Assembly (NCBI RefSeq): GCF_040412425.1
Contig: NC_089789.1
Location: 30,811,106 to 30,875,105 of the forward strand
DNA length: 64,000 nucleotides
Origin: Macrobrachium rosenbergii
Taxonomy: Eukaryota; Arthropoda; Malacostraca; Decapoda; Palaemonidae
Direction: 5' to 3'
Of the stretch, positions 13,000 through 27,285 are shown piece after piece. The number at the start of each line of letters is the position of its first letter. Position 1 is the stretch's first letter. The notes under the pieces are model-generated. The model was not told the origin of the DNA and did not search any database. It saw nothing but the letters and a program-made list of their open reading frames with translations. The position numbers and the translations under genes were made by a program.

Positions 13000-13527
13000 T
13001 TGATTGCAACAGCAACACGCAATTTGATTGCAACAGCAACAGCAATAGATACTGAACCTGAGCAAAGGTGTAAAAGGATTAACCGACAGATTATTTGTCA
13101 CGATTCAGTTTTCCTGAAGAAAGAGATCCGCCGCCGCTACGTCCACTTCCTTCTCCTTCACAACACTGAAAGCGACTTCCCTTGCTGGCAGAAAGGTGGC
13201 TTAATCCAAACTAGCAGACGGACAGACCAGCTTCTTACTCTCAGATCCAGGGACACCAAAGCACCGGGAAAAATCCGATGCTTAGTAAAAGAGGGAAGAG
13301 GTGGCCAGAAGGACGTCGCGAAACTGGCTGGTAAAGTGATTTTGATGAAGCCGGCCTTATGCCAGCAACAATCCTTGCTCAAAGACGGCCACAGCAACAG
13401 AGATGTTGCAGCCGTGAGAAAGCGAATGAGAAGGAAAGGTTTCTCATCCTGTAATCAGCGGAATCGCGACATATATTCTCGTGACTTAGTTTTAAAAAGA
13501 TTACTCGCATCACATACTGAACGGTAA
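13000..13527 (+). CDS. Unassigned 175-codon open reading frame
   Basis: An uninterrupted frame begins MIATATRNLIATATAIDTEP and is rich in Arg and Lys, with several Cys. No domain is recognised and there are no obvious splice sites. The first 40 bases are a 25-bp direct repeat (AATTTGATTGCAACAGCAAC twice). The GC content is higher than the surroundings. It may be part of an unrecognised transposable element or chance. Confidence 0.18.
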   Translation: MIATATRNLIATATAIDTEPEQRCKRINRQIICHDSVFLKKEIRRRYVHFLLLHNTESDFPCWQKGGLIQTSRRTDQLLTLRSRDTKAPGKIRCLVKEGRGGQKDVAKLAGKVILMKPALCQQQSLLKDGHSNRDVAAVRKRMRRKGFSSCNQRNRDIYSRDLVLKRLLASHTER

Positions 13528-13700
13528 TCGTAACTGAGTGGCTGAACCATGCTTCCCTTGGCCTCAAAAGAAAGATTAAAACTGATGCGAGTCGTGCGGA
13601 AAACGTTCAGAGCCCTTCCTCCTGCTTTCATCAACCGCTTTATCCTTCTACCGGGGGACGTTGGGAGACTTCGTGAAGCTGAGAAGGCTGTCTACTTCAG

Positions 13701-13705
<5 letters not shown>

Positions 13706-13777
<72 letters not shown>
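13706..13777. repeat. (GA)n array
   Basis: About 36 GA units. Confidence 0.9.
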
Positions 13778-13780
<3 letters not shown>

Positions 13781-14204
13781 AAAGTGGAGGTCGAGTAAAA
13801 ATGAATGACTCAGACCGATTTAGTCTTTCTACGGCAACTGAAGGTCTTTCTTAAAATAAATAAACAATGAACTAGTGAAAATCTAAACTGTACCGACAAG
13901 TTAATAATAACAATAATAAATAGTGAAAGCCTATAAAAAAAAAATTCCCCTTAAGGCTGGCATGTTAAAAAATGACAAATATTTCAATGACGCCGGTGTT
14001 CGTCTTGGTTTTCTAAACACAAAAGAATTAGCAATGGGACTTGCAACAATCAAGCGTGCGACCGTCAGTAAAAAGTAAAGTACTTAATTCTAATTGGTTG
14101 AGCGCTTGCAGGAATCAGGCGGGCGAGGACACAAAAACTTACATGCTTTTTATACAAGCCAATTCACATTTAATTACCCTGGTTTGTCAACGCTTGGAAA
14201 TCTC

Positions 14205-14352
14205 GAAAATGTTAGTGAGCGGGAAACATCAAACTTGCAATAGCGGTGTTAAGGATAGGTTTGAATCTTTCGTTAGTGGGAGACATCATTCTTACTGTAG
14301 TGGTATTAAGGACAGATTCGAATCTTTTCGTTAGTGGGAAACTAAGGATAGG
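14205..14352 (+). repeat. ~62-bp tandem repeat split by a SINE
   Basis: TTAGTG-GGAAACATCAA...AAGGATAGGTTTGAATCTTT repeats about 2.5 times. The last unit resumes after the SINE at 14,611. Confidence 0.55.
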
Positions 14353-14610
14353 AACTGGAACCGAAGTATAATATTTATGGCATAAGCCAAGTGCAAGGAC
14401 CTATGAGGTCATTCAGAGCTGAAAATAATGTGGAAAACTTTGTTGGGAGAGGGTGGAAAGTAAGATGGAGGAGAGAGAATATGAACGGAGATACAGTCAA
14501 AGAAATGAAAGGGGTTGCAGCTCGGGGCCGAAGGCATGCCGCAAAGAACCTTAAGTAATGCCTACAGTGCACAGCGTGAGGCAAACTGACGGCACTAACC
14601 CCCTATGGGG
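14353..14610 (+). mobile_element. SINE-like repeat, 258 bp, perfect 12-bp TSD
   Basis: A full copy inserted into a local ~60-bp tandem repeat. ACTAAGGATAGG is duplicated at 14,341-14,352 and 14,611-14,622. It ends CCCCCTATGGGG with no A-tail. Confidence 0.75.
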
Positions 14611-14994
14611 ACTAAGGATAGGTTCGAATCTTTCGTTGGTGGGTAACATTGAAATGGCATTATATTCTTTTCAAGGTTATATAGGAAGTTTATGGCATGA
14701 TCCAGCCTTTTGCCGAGAGAGCAAAATATTAAATTCATTAGTCGTGTTATCGGCAGGATCACCTGTTTTATTAATAGGTAGCATTAAACATGCATTAGTC
14801 ATGTGAAAGAATGACATCAGAGGACATTCATCTTAAAAGTACCAACGTATAGTTCATATCCCGATCCTTACACTTACCCATAACAAGAATGCCATCAACT
14901 TCCTATATAACCTTGAAAAGAATATAATGCATGTGTGGGGGGAGAGAGAAGTGATAGTGATGAAAACTTGTTCTACAGTAGTGTATCCTTACCT

Positions 14995-14998
<4 letters not shown>

Positions 14999-15048
<50 letters not shown>
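14999..15048. repeat. (GA)n array
   Basis: About 25 units, flanked on both sides by GAAAACTTGTTCTACAGTAG (14,961-14,980 and 15,059-15,078): a local direct duplication around the array. Confidence 0.88.
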
Positions 15049-15051
<3 letters not shown>

Positions 15052-15249
15052 AACTGTGACGAAAACTTGTTCTACAGTAGTGTCCCCCGTTCCTTTCATA
15101 GATTTGCCCCATCACACAAAGTTATCACTGTGTATCTCTAACGTATTAATATAAGAAGTGTTTCGGACCCATTTAGCGAAATTCGGGTACAAACAATAGC
15201 AAACAAAATTCACAACGTCTTGTGGCTTATGCCAAATGACCAAATACGA

Positions 15250-15507
15250 ATGAATGAAAAATAAAATTTTGGCCAAGGCCAAGAGCTGTGACCTACGATG
15301 ACGTCATTCAGCGAAGACAGGGAAATTAAGAGTGAAATGTTAGGAGAGGGTGGAAATTAAGATGGAAGAAAGGGAATAGGAAGAGAAGTACTGTAAAAGG
15401 AATGAAAGGGGTTGCAGCTGGGGGCCGAAGGGATGCTGCAATGAACTTTAAGTAATGCCTACAGTGCACCCCGTGGGGTGCACTAACGGTACTATCCGCC
15501 TACGGAG
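15250..15507 (+). mobile_element. SINE-like repeat, 258 bp, 16-bp TSD
   Basis: Same length as the copy at 14,353. Flanked by AAATGACCAAATACGA (15,234-15,249) and AAATGACCAAATATGA (15,508-15,523), one mismatch. Confidence 0.75.
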
Positions 15508-15592
15508 AAAATGACCAAATATGACTAACATCGGCACCAGAATACCAGAAATGCTAGAGATTAATCTGAACACTTATAAAAATAAATTGAAT

Positions 15593-15834
<242 letters not shown>

Positions 15835-16264
15835 GTAAATGGCGATATTACAATAACAGCGCATCACTTGCAAGGATTATATCCACTGCAGCCGTACTTA
15901 GACAAACTAGAACTAAAGTCAATGGCAAAAAAAAGGTATATTCAAAAAGCGTTACCCCATATTACGCAAACATTTACAGGCGTTCCATATCGAAAACATG
16001 TTTACAAATCCCAACGGACATGCACCTCAGTCTCCGTGAATCTATATCGTGTGAAAACTGCGTAAATAAACAAACAAAAGTATTTTCTGTACTTTTATTC
16101 ATTAGCTATGCAGCAACGATCTCTCAATTAGTGTATAACAATTATCTTCGTGTGATGTCAAACCTACAGTGATTATGCTAGTCCGTGCTTGTTTTTCATG
16201 ATGAAATCTCGCGTCATGAATTTTGTAGAAACTGCAAGACTAACTGAGTGAGTGCGTATAAAAC

Positions 16265-16664
<400 letters not shown>

Positions 16665-16850
16665 TGGAAGTTGATAGTACCATGACCTTTTACTTGGTTA
16701 TTTTGAGGGTACCAATTCTGGGACGCGGATACTCCCATTTCATTTTTATTTCATTTCAAACCACTTGCCATGCTAGATTACTGAATACATTATATTTTTT
16801 GGTAGCCATGTGTTTGCTGTTCTTCCTTTGTTCAGATAATGATTTGGATT

Positions 16851-18160
<1,310 letters not shown>

Positions 18161-18164
18161 ACTC

Positions 18165-18198
18165 TCTCTCTCTCTCTAATATCTACTCTGTATATATA

Positions 18199-18284
<86 letters not shown>

Positions 18285-18427
18285 TATATATATATATATA
18301 CATATATATACACATATACATGTATACATACATATATATATATGTATATATATACATGTATATAGTATATATATATAGTATATATATAAATCAATATATA
18401 TATACATATGTATATTATATATATAGC
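18165..18427. repeat. (TA)n 18,202-18,279 and degenerate TA/CA sequence
   Basis: A short (CT)n precedes it. Interrupted TATACATA-type sequence follows to 18,427. Confidence 0.9.
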
Positions 18428-19370
18428 CTATACTGGGAAGATTGTTGTTTATATGTTGAACGAGTTTCAGAATATCTCTTTTGTTTTAAAAACACTTGGT
18501 GGAAGAGAAAAATAATAAGTATTACCATTGTATCAAACATAACTGAATTACAGAATAAAAGATACTTTTTCACCGAAATAAGAAAAAACCTTGTATACAG
18601 TTTCCTCACGTGCACTTCGACGAATGAACAATGAATTAAAATAATATAAGACTAACGAAAACAACAGGACAGGCGCTAATCGTATGTAATAAAAAAAAAA
18701 AAAAAAAGTCAGCCCCAGCGTCCATGACGTCTGCGCACGAGAGTCAGCCAGTTACAACGTCCGCATGATCTTGCCCTTCCTTTTTTTTTTAATGTAATTA
18801 TCCTGTATAAACCACCCAGCCGTAACCGCGTTTTGTGTAGTCATCTATGAAAGTCATGCCCTTTACCCAAGCCCCAAGGCAAAAACATTGCTTGCTGCAG
18901 GTTCTGCTATCTCTGGGTCTTGTTTACGCTTAGCAGTTGCGCCTAGATAAATGTCCCAAGTGCACAAAGAAGAAGATGAAGAAGAAGAAGAAGGAAAATG
19001 AGCAAAATAATCAATGCGTCACTGAAGAGCAACTTGCCAGTGGCTGCATCTTTCCCCCTCGTCACTCTTATATTATTATAAATTAAACTAATATTCATTT
19101 GATTATTTTCAAAGTCAACATTGGAGCATTGTATCAAAACATAACCCCAGTGCGCGAAGTGAACTACAAAGCAGCGGTTTAATTTCCTACACAGAAAGTA
19201 AAATACAAACTTTATATTACTCGAGAATAAATATACTGCATACATTTTTTTTAGAGTAGGTTCAACGTCCAGGGGGATGCGTGATTTCCAGTTTTTTATT
19301 CGTTCAGCTTTGTCTCGGGAAATTTCAAGAGGAAATTCCCCCGAAGTCTCACGCCCTTGCATGTCCACAA
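18428..19370. other. Non-coding stretch
   Basis: Unique sequence with poly-A and poly-T runs (18,691, 18,781) and a GAAGAAG run at 18,968. No supported exon. Confidence 0.45.
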
Positions 19371-19483
19371 TACATATAAATACATACATAAACACACATG
19401 CATGTATATATACATATATATATATACGTGTATCGTGGTGTGTGTAAGTGAATATGTATGTGTGTATGCATATAGGCTATAGG

Positions 19484-19557
<74 letters not shown>

Positions 19558-19650
19558 AATTACATACATGTACATATGTAAATTATGTATATGTATATGT
19601 GTATATATACATATATAAATATATATGCGTATATATATACACAGTACATA

Positions 19651-19713
<63 letters not shown>
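19370..19713. repeat. (CA)n-(TA)n-(TG)n compound array and (TA)n
   Basis: (CA) 19,486-19,526, (TA) 19,526-19,545, (TG) 19,545-19,557; a further (TA)n at 19,653-19,713. Confidence 0.9.
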
Positions 19714-19714
<1 letters not shown>

Positions 19715-19788
19715 CTTAAAGCATTACTGTTTACTGAGTCCGAAGGTTAAGATATCTAAAGGCCTTCTTCGTTGCACTACTTCCTCCA

Positions 19789-20960
<1,172 letters not shown>

Positions 20961-21042
<82 letters not shown>
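20961..21042. repeat. (CT)n array
   Basis: About 41 perfect units. Confidence 0.9.
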
Positions 21043-21044
<2 letters not shown>

Positions 21045-22200
21045 GGATAACTCTTTTTTTAAAGTGTGGGCGAATGAAAAACAGTTTTTTTATGTGTCAT
21101 TCTTATCTTAAATGTATTGTCAGGTGGCGTAACAAGCTATTACTACTATATTAGGGCATTGTTGAATTTAACTCATGAGTAGTAACTATTTCAAAATCAC
21201 ACTACTGACTTACAGCACAAGCGTCAGGCTCACGGCTGAACAGTGTAAATCAATTGTACCATCAATGTCCCCAACACAGCTAAAATAGTTTTCACGCTGA
21301 ATGAAATTATGAAGTACACAGGTATTTTTAATTTCGCCCAGACACCTCAATGCTTGTCTTAACTGCTGTTTTAAGCACACCATATTTCGTAGCTAACATT
21401 CCATACGGCATTCTACTGTTCACCTGGCTCTGCGCATCCTATGGTTGAATATCTTTTAGGAGTGATCGCGTAATCAAGGTCCTTTCGTAGGTAGGACCTC
21501 TTTAGATTGGGCTTCAACGGACAAACTTCATCTCCGATGGGACAATAGTACTTTCATTTGAGGAATCTATCCTTGACAGTGACCACCAAGGGTTTTCGGG
21601 GTCGTTATCTAGGACCAATATTTCTTGGGGGTCATTATCTTTATGATATTCACAGTCTTTTGTTTACGCTTTTACGGTAATCGCAACAGGCTTGTACTAA
21701 ACACGCCGCAAAGGTGGATAAATACCGGGTTAAAATCCTTGAGGGTCACTGTCTAGGAAAGATCCCATTTGAGTCACTGGAGGCTGCACTATCACTGTCT
21801 GTTTCGACTATATGCCCCAACAACGATTAGCGTAAAACACCACTGCATCAGCAATTGCCTTTAGTTCCGCAGAGCGATGCCCTTTATAATGGAAACGCGA
21901 GCCTGCACAAATTAGGTAGCAAGTCTCAGCTGACAATGTTTATCGCCATCACTTCAATTTGGAACACTGCATTTCTTGAAAAATGATTTTGCTATTCACA
22001 TCTCTCCAGTGATGATCATCGGGTACTGACATTTAGGCTACTGTGACTCCCCAAAAGGCATTACTTGTTTCTTTGACAAGCAACTGACTCAGTCAGTGAG
22101 AACGGAGATTATTCAAAATTGAATCAAATCGATCCGCTAATTGTCAGCGAGGCCTAAGATTGCGTTGAATCTTGAATCTTCAGTCACGTTAATTAAATCT
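21043..22200. other. Non-coding stretch
   Basis: Unique sequence. No frame longer than 60 codons on either strand. Confidence 0.5.
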
Positions 22201-22641
22201 TATATTCCTGATAAGAAAGTAAATGAGAAACTATTGTGAACTCCAAGACACATTTAGAATGAGAACGTTCTGGGAATCTGAGTAATTTTCTAAGCGATGA
22301 CGTCATAATGAGTGAGGACGGTAAATGGGGCATAGCTGAAAGTGAAAAATCACAAGGAATCCTGGCATTACCTAAAATTCCAAAATGTCTGTGAAATATA
22401 ATAATTTAATAATTTCTAGTCAGGTAGGGGGAATCTGAATCACAATCAAGATGAGAATGTATGGTGACTTAGTCACATTTAAGATGAGGAATATGGTGAG
22501 TCTGGGTCATATAATTAAGGATAAAAGGTATAGCAAATATGAGCCAAATTTAAAACCCTGAAGGTACTGGTGAACGATCCCATTTGAGTGAAAAAGTATG
22601 GTGAATCTTACTTACACAGGCTACCCTAAAACGATTAATAT

Positions 22642-22645
<4 letters not shown>

Positions 22646-22707
<62 letters not shown>

Positions 22708-22734
22708 GCTATATCATATATATATACTATTTCT

Positions 22735-22771
<37 letters not shown>
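22646..22771. repeat. (TA)n and poly-T run
   Basis: (TA) 22,646-22,705 with one interruption, then 34 T at 22,738-22,771. Confidence 0.9.
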
Positions 22772-22773
<2 letters not shown>

Positions 22774-23169
22774 GTGCATTTTTCCCATTTTTATATGGGG
22801 TAAGCACGATGCCTTCTTTGAAGGACTTTTCCAAATGATTTGCGGTGGGGATTCAGGTCGATAGCTTCGATCAGCTGCCCTGCCTGACATCGTTGAATCT
22901 TAGAGCCTTAGACCCTGGTAATTAAATGTTATGTTCCTGATAAGAAATCCCAGCTCCTTTCTCCCAGCAGCGAGGAGAACTGGGCGGGTAGGTTGACAGT
23001 TCAAGACGTGAGGTGTCATAATGTTTTTAGAAGATGTTGGAGTGGCTTTGTTTATGTGTGTATTAGTCTAGGACACCCATTTGCTTTCAGCAAAACCTAA
23101 TCCACTGATTACATACGTAATCCTAGGGTGTCTACAAAATCAAGATAGCAAAGTGTCCGTCACTTTTAA

Positions 23170-23363
<194 letters not shown>

Positions 23364-23599
23364 TAGCGAATCTAAATCATATTCAAGATGAAAACGTTAG
23401 TTGAATCTAGTCACACTCAAGTATGATGAACACATATATACAACGTAAACGTACGGTCAATTTAAGTCATACTTAAGGTGAGAAGTATGGTGCATAGCAG
23501 TCACTTTTAATATAAGACAGTACTGAATACATTGGTCAGTAAAGATGATAAATAACGAATCTGAGCTACAATTAAGATCAGAATATGATGAACGGTTTT

Positions 23600-23690
23600 T
23601 TTTTTCTTTATTTATTTAGATTAAGCCAGCCTTGTGCTGGTACGGGCTCTTGCTCTTCACCAGCCCGCAAGAATGGGTTTAATAATACGA
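23600..23690 (+). repeat. Interspersed repeat fragment (GATTAAGCCAGCC type)
   Basis: TTATTTAGATTAAGCCAGCC, TTGTGCTGGTACGGGCTCTT, ACCAGCCCGCAAGAATGGG. Short copy of the 8,430 family. Confidence 0.4.
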
Positions 23691-24424
23691 GATAACTGAG
23701 AACATATAATAATACGAGATAACTGAGAACATACAAGTCGTACTTCGAATCAGATAAGCGATACACTTGGATGAATCTGATTTCTAAATGAGAAAATACG
23801 GTAAACAGACTACCAATCATATTTCGAATGAGAGGGCTGGAAAGAAATGCTTATCTGGCGTATATCTGGCTTGAAAATTGGGCTAAATAGTCCTTTATAA
23901 ATTGCATAGGACGTGAGAGTAAACAAGTATGTGTTTGTTGTACGGAGGATGATGAAACCAGCGAACAGGCCTATCAAAATCTTATTTTGGATGAGGAACT
24001 TCAAAATCTTATTTTGGATGAGGAACTCTGCAACTTGACATATTTCATTCGTGCCATATTTACGATTAAAAGGTCTGACTAATAGGCCTACATGCGTTGT
24101 ATTAAGGATGCGGCACAAACAACCCTAACTATTATAGTAACATTCATATATATAATAAGAGCGTCGAGAATATATACACACCTACCACAGACCACAGAAT
24201 AAGTATGATTATACTTAGAACAAGAACAGAATGTAATGAATGTATCTGGCAACATAAGTCAAATGAACAGGTCCGAGTTGCCTTTAGTATATTAAAATAG
24301 GACGACTCTGTTTAACTTGCGTTTCGAAAGTATGGCAAACGGGTCACAAGTACAATAAATAACCCCGAGTCATATTTGAGTGAAAATTTGTTTTCCTAGG
24401 CCTACATGAGTCATAAAATGAGAA

Positions 24425-24570
24425 CTAACCTAACCTAACCTAAGGGACCTGGTCATTACCTAGCTGGAGACTGCTCCCATGGCCCCCAACCTAACCTAAC
24501 TTATAATGGCAGGGCATTGCGTAGCTAGGGGCCTTCACCCCCTGGACCCCACCTAACCTAACCTAGGCCA
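24425..24570 (+). repeat. (CCTAA)n blocks within a ~62-bp tandem repeat
   Basis: Three short CCTAACCTAA runs start near 24,427, 24,488 and 24,549, separated by related GC-rich spacers (CATTACCTAGCTGG, CATTGCGTAGCTAGGGG). Confidence 0.6.
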
Positions 24571-25375
24571 GGTCCTCCTCACCTGGACCACCATTAACAT
24601 AATACAAGTTACCTAACGCATAGACCTAATGTCACTTTTAAAATCTTCAATAGGCCAAAACCTTAACTTAATCAGAAGTTATAGTAGTCTATAGACATGT
24701 TAAAATACATCGAGGGATTTCATTCTTTTTGTATTTCCTTCCCCCATCCCCCAACCAAAAACCTCAGTTTCACACAGCGGTTCCCATGACTGTAGAATAC
24801 GGTGGGGGGCCAGTGTCTCTTAAAAACTAGGCCTAGCCTACTAAAGTGCAACCAAAAACAAGAAAATCATACCTCAGAATTCAGTAAAAATGTACAAAGT
24901 AACAGAACTTTCAATAGGTCTTACCTCAATCAGATTCAGAACTTGCAGCAGTAGGCCATTATGTTGTCAGCCTACCTCCTTGTAGGCTTATTTCACTTCG
25001 TAACACTCGACCTAACGCCCGACATTAACCGTTTACAATTGTGGTCCCTAGTAAGAGTCATAATCGTATGAGATAACGATTCCAAAATCTTTAAGGCACT
25101 CATTTGCTCCAGAAACGATCATAAAAAAAAAAATTACATGGAACTAGAGCTTCACGTCCGAATCATACTGGGAATGACTACCAACTGAAGCTTTTATTTT
25201 TTAAAGCAACACCTAAATTCCAAAATCCCACTTAACAAAAACGACATAAGGTTTCAGCATTTCCCAAGTGTCCATACTTCATGGTGAAAATCAAGACATT
25301 GCAGGCACACGTTTCACTTGCACAAAGTAAAAACACGATCGGGAACTCCGCTTTCATGACAGTATTAACACAAAC

Positions 25376-25772
25376 GGTAAATGTAATGGATACTGCCTCA
25401 CGAAGATATCGTTTGATAGCGTAGTTTTTTGGTTAAACAACATAGAAATGGGTGTATATAATGCAGTAAAGGTCAGATAATCTGAGAAATCTACCGAGAT
25501 AATGAGAAATTTACCGTCTCTGGTTTAATTTTACGTTCACGCCCGGGAAACTGGTACTAACCATGGCGGAAGCTCCCCGGGGAACCGTGTTAAGTACCAA
25601 CCCCTAGGCCCCTAAGGAATATTGACAAGAGACGGTAAATTTCCCGTTATGTGGGTATATTTCTCAGATTATTTCACCTGCACTGCATTATATACACCCT
25701 TTTCCATATTTTTTCCGTCAAAAAATTACATTAATAAACGATATCTCGGTTCGGCCGTCTCCTTTACATTTA
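25376..25772. mobile_element. Palindromic MITE-like element with ~150-bp inverted arms
   Basis: The left arm (25,376-25,530) and the complement of the right arm (25,620-25,772) share AAATGTAA, ATATCGTTT, GGGTGTATATAATGCAGT, ATAATCTGAGAAAT and GAAATTTACCGTCTCT in order. The ~90-bp centre is GC-rich (GCCCGGGAAACTGG, CCCCGGGGAACC). It is non-coding. No certain target duplication was found. Confidence 0.6.
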
Positions 25773-26184
25773 CTACATAAATTACCTAAGAAAATCCATG
25801 TACTGTAGGTGATATTCGTCGGTAAACATATCCATAACAGTAAATTTGCGACTAAACTGAGCATGAATTTCGTACTAAGCATGCTAAGGAGACTTAAGAT
25901 CACAACATTGAAAAATCCGACATTAAATAACTGTTTAACGCAAACTAACACCTGATTTATTTATAAAAATTAACGAAAACCCTAATAAATTCTAACCTTA
26001 CCTACAGAGCCGTGCCCTTACTAGGTCACGGCGGGTTTCACCTACCCTGTTCTATAAAGATTTGGGGCATTTTCCGCCATTTCTGAAAAAGTATATATAG
26101 TCCCCGTCTACTGTTAACACCACTGCCATAATAAATTGCACAACTGCCTATACCGAGTTTAGTATCGTCCTTCACTCACCCTGA

Positions 26185-26186
<2 letters not shown>

Positions 26187-26229
<43 letters not shown>
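26187..26229. repeat. (CT)n array at SINE head
   Basis: About 21 CT units directly before the tRNA-derived SINE. Shorter CT runs also follow it up to 26,675. Confidence 0.88.
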
Positions 26230-26233
<4 letters not shown>

Positions 26234-26494
26234 GTCGGTAGAGCTGTGGACTGGAACTCGCTAAACCGAAGTTCGATTCCCCGGCCGGCTGATGAAGAGT
26301 TAGAGAAATTTATTTCTGGTGATAGAAATTCATTTCTCGCTATAATGTGATTCGGATTCCGCAATAAGCTGTAGGTCCCGTTGCAAAGTAACCAATTGGT
26401 TCATAGCCACGTAAAATAAGTCTAATCCTTCGGGCCAGCCCTAGGAGAGCTGTTAATCAGCTCAGCTGTCTGGTAAAACTAAGGTATACTTAAC
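26229..26494 (+). mobile_element. tRNA-derived SINE
   Basis: The head has tRNA-like text (GAGTCGGTAGAGCTGTGGAC, then AGTTCGATTCCCCGGCCGGC, a B-box). The body is GATGAAGAGTTAGAGAAATT...TCGCTATAATGTG...GGGCCAGCCCTAGGAGAGCT, and the end is AACTAAGGTATACTTAAC. It follows directly on a (CT)n array. Confidence 0.68.
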
Positions 26495-27225
26495 TTCTCT
26501 CTCTCTCTCTCCGGGGGTAGAATATACCTCAATCTCTCTCTCTCTCTCCTCCTTGGGGTAGAATATACCTCAAGGTAAGTTTTCGTGAACTGACGTTCCC
26601 CTCTTGAGGTACAACATACTTCAAGGTAAGATATCGTGATTTTACATACCACAATTCTCTCTCTCTCTCTCTCTCATATTACTTATTACCCTGGAAGCTG
26701 GCCATATCTCCATTTTTCCCCCGTGAGTAGATTACATCATCCTAAAACAGGTTTTGTCAGTTCGTGATGTAGGAATATGACGTCACAGGTTGAAATGAGG
26801 ACCTGCCCTACGTCACTGAGTATCAGTATGTCGTATTCTTCCGGTTATCCTACGATTGGCGTCTATTTAAAGATCAGGGAACTAACCTCAACGAAGCGTG
26901 ACTCCCAGGAAGAACGGCCATTGGATGAGTTAACTAATGACAGGTTTCTGACGGCCGTTGCAAGATGTACTTTGGATGTTACCAAATTGTCTTCAGGAGG
27001 ATATAGAGAGAGGAAAGGGTACATGAAGTTGCCAAGTTTAACTTTTGACAGTGTGATGAAACTGAGGGCAAGATTCGAAAGTCAATGACAGTCACGAACA
27101 CACTTATTTACTTCATAAACGGCCAGTCCGGGTTGAGGCTTGAGCGCGTACGAGCATTAGTATGTTTTGCCCTCAACTTCAGCTAAACGTGAATTTAATG
27201 ATTCCCTTTTAGTATAAGAATACTT

Positions 27226-27226
27226 T

Positions 27227-27283
<57 letters not shown>
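27226..27283. repeat. (TA)n-(TG)n array
   Basis: TA to 27,249, then TG to 27,283. Confidence 0.9.

Positions 27284-27285
<2 letters not shown>

Noticed and set aside
14375..14584. Minus-strand frames across SINE copies (also 46,957-47,139 and 60,963-61,166)
   Set aside because: All are readings of the same repeat family and share no conserved start or stop.
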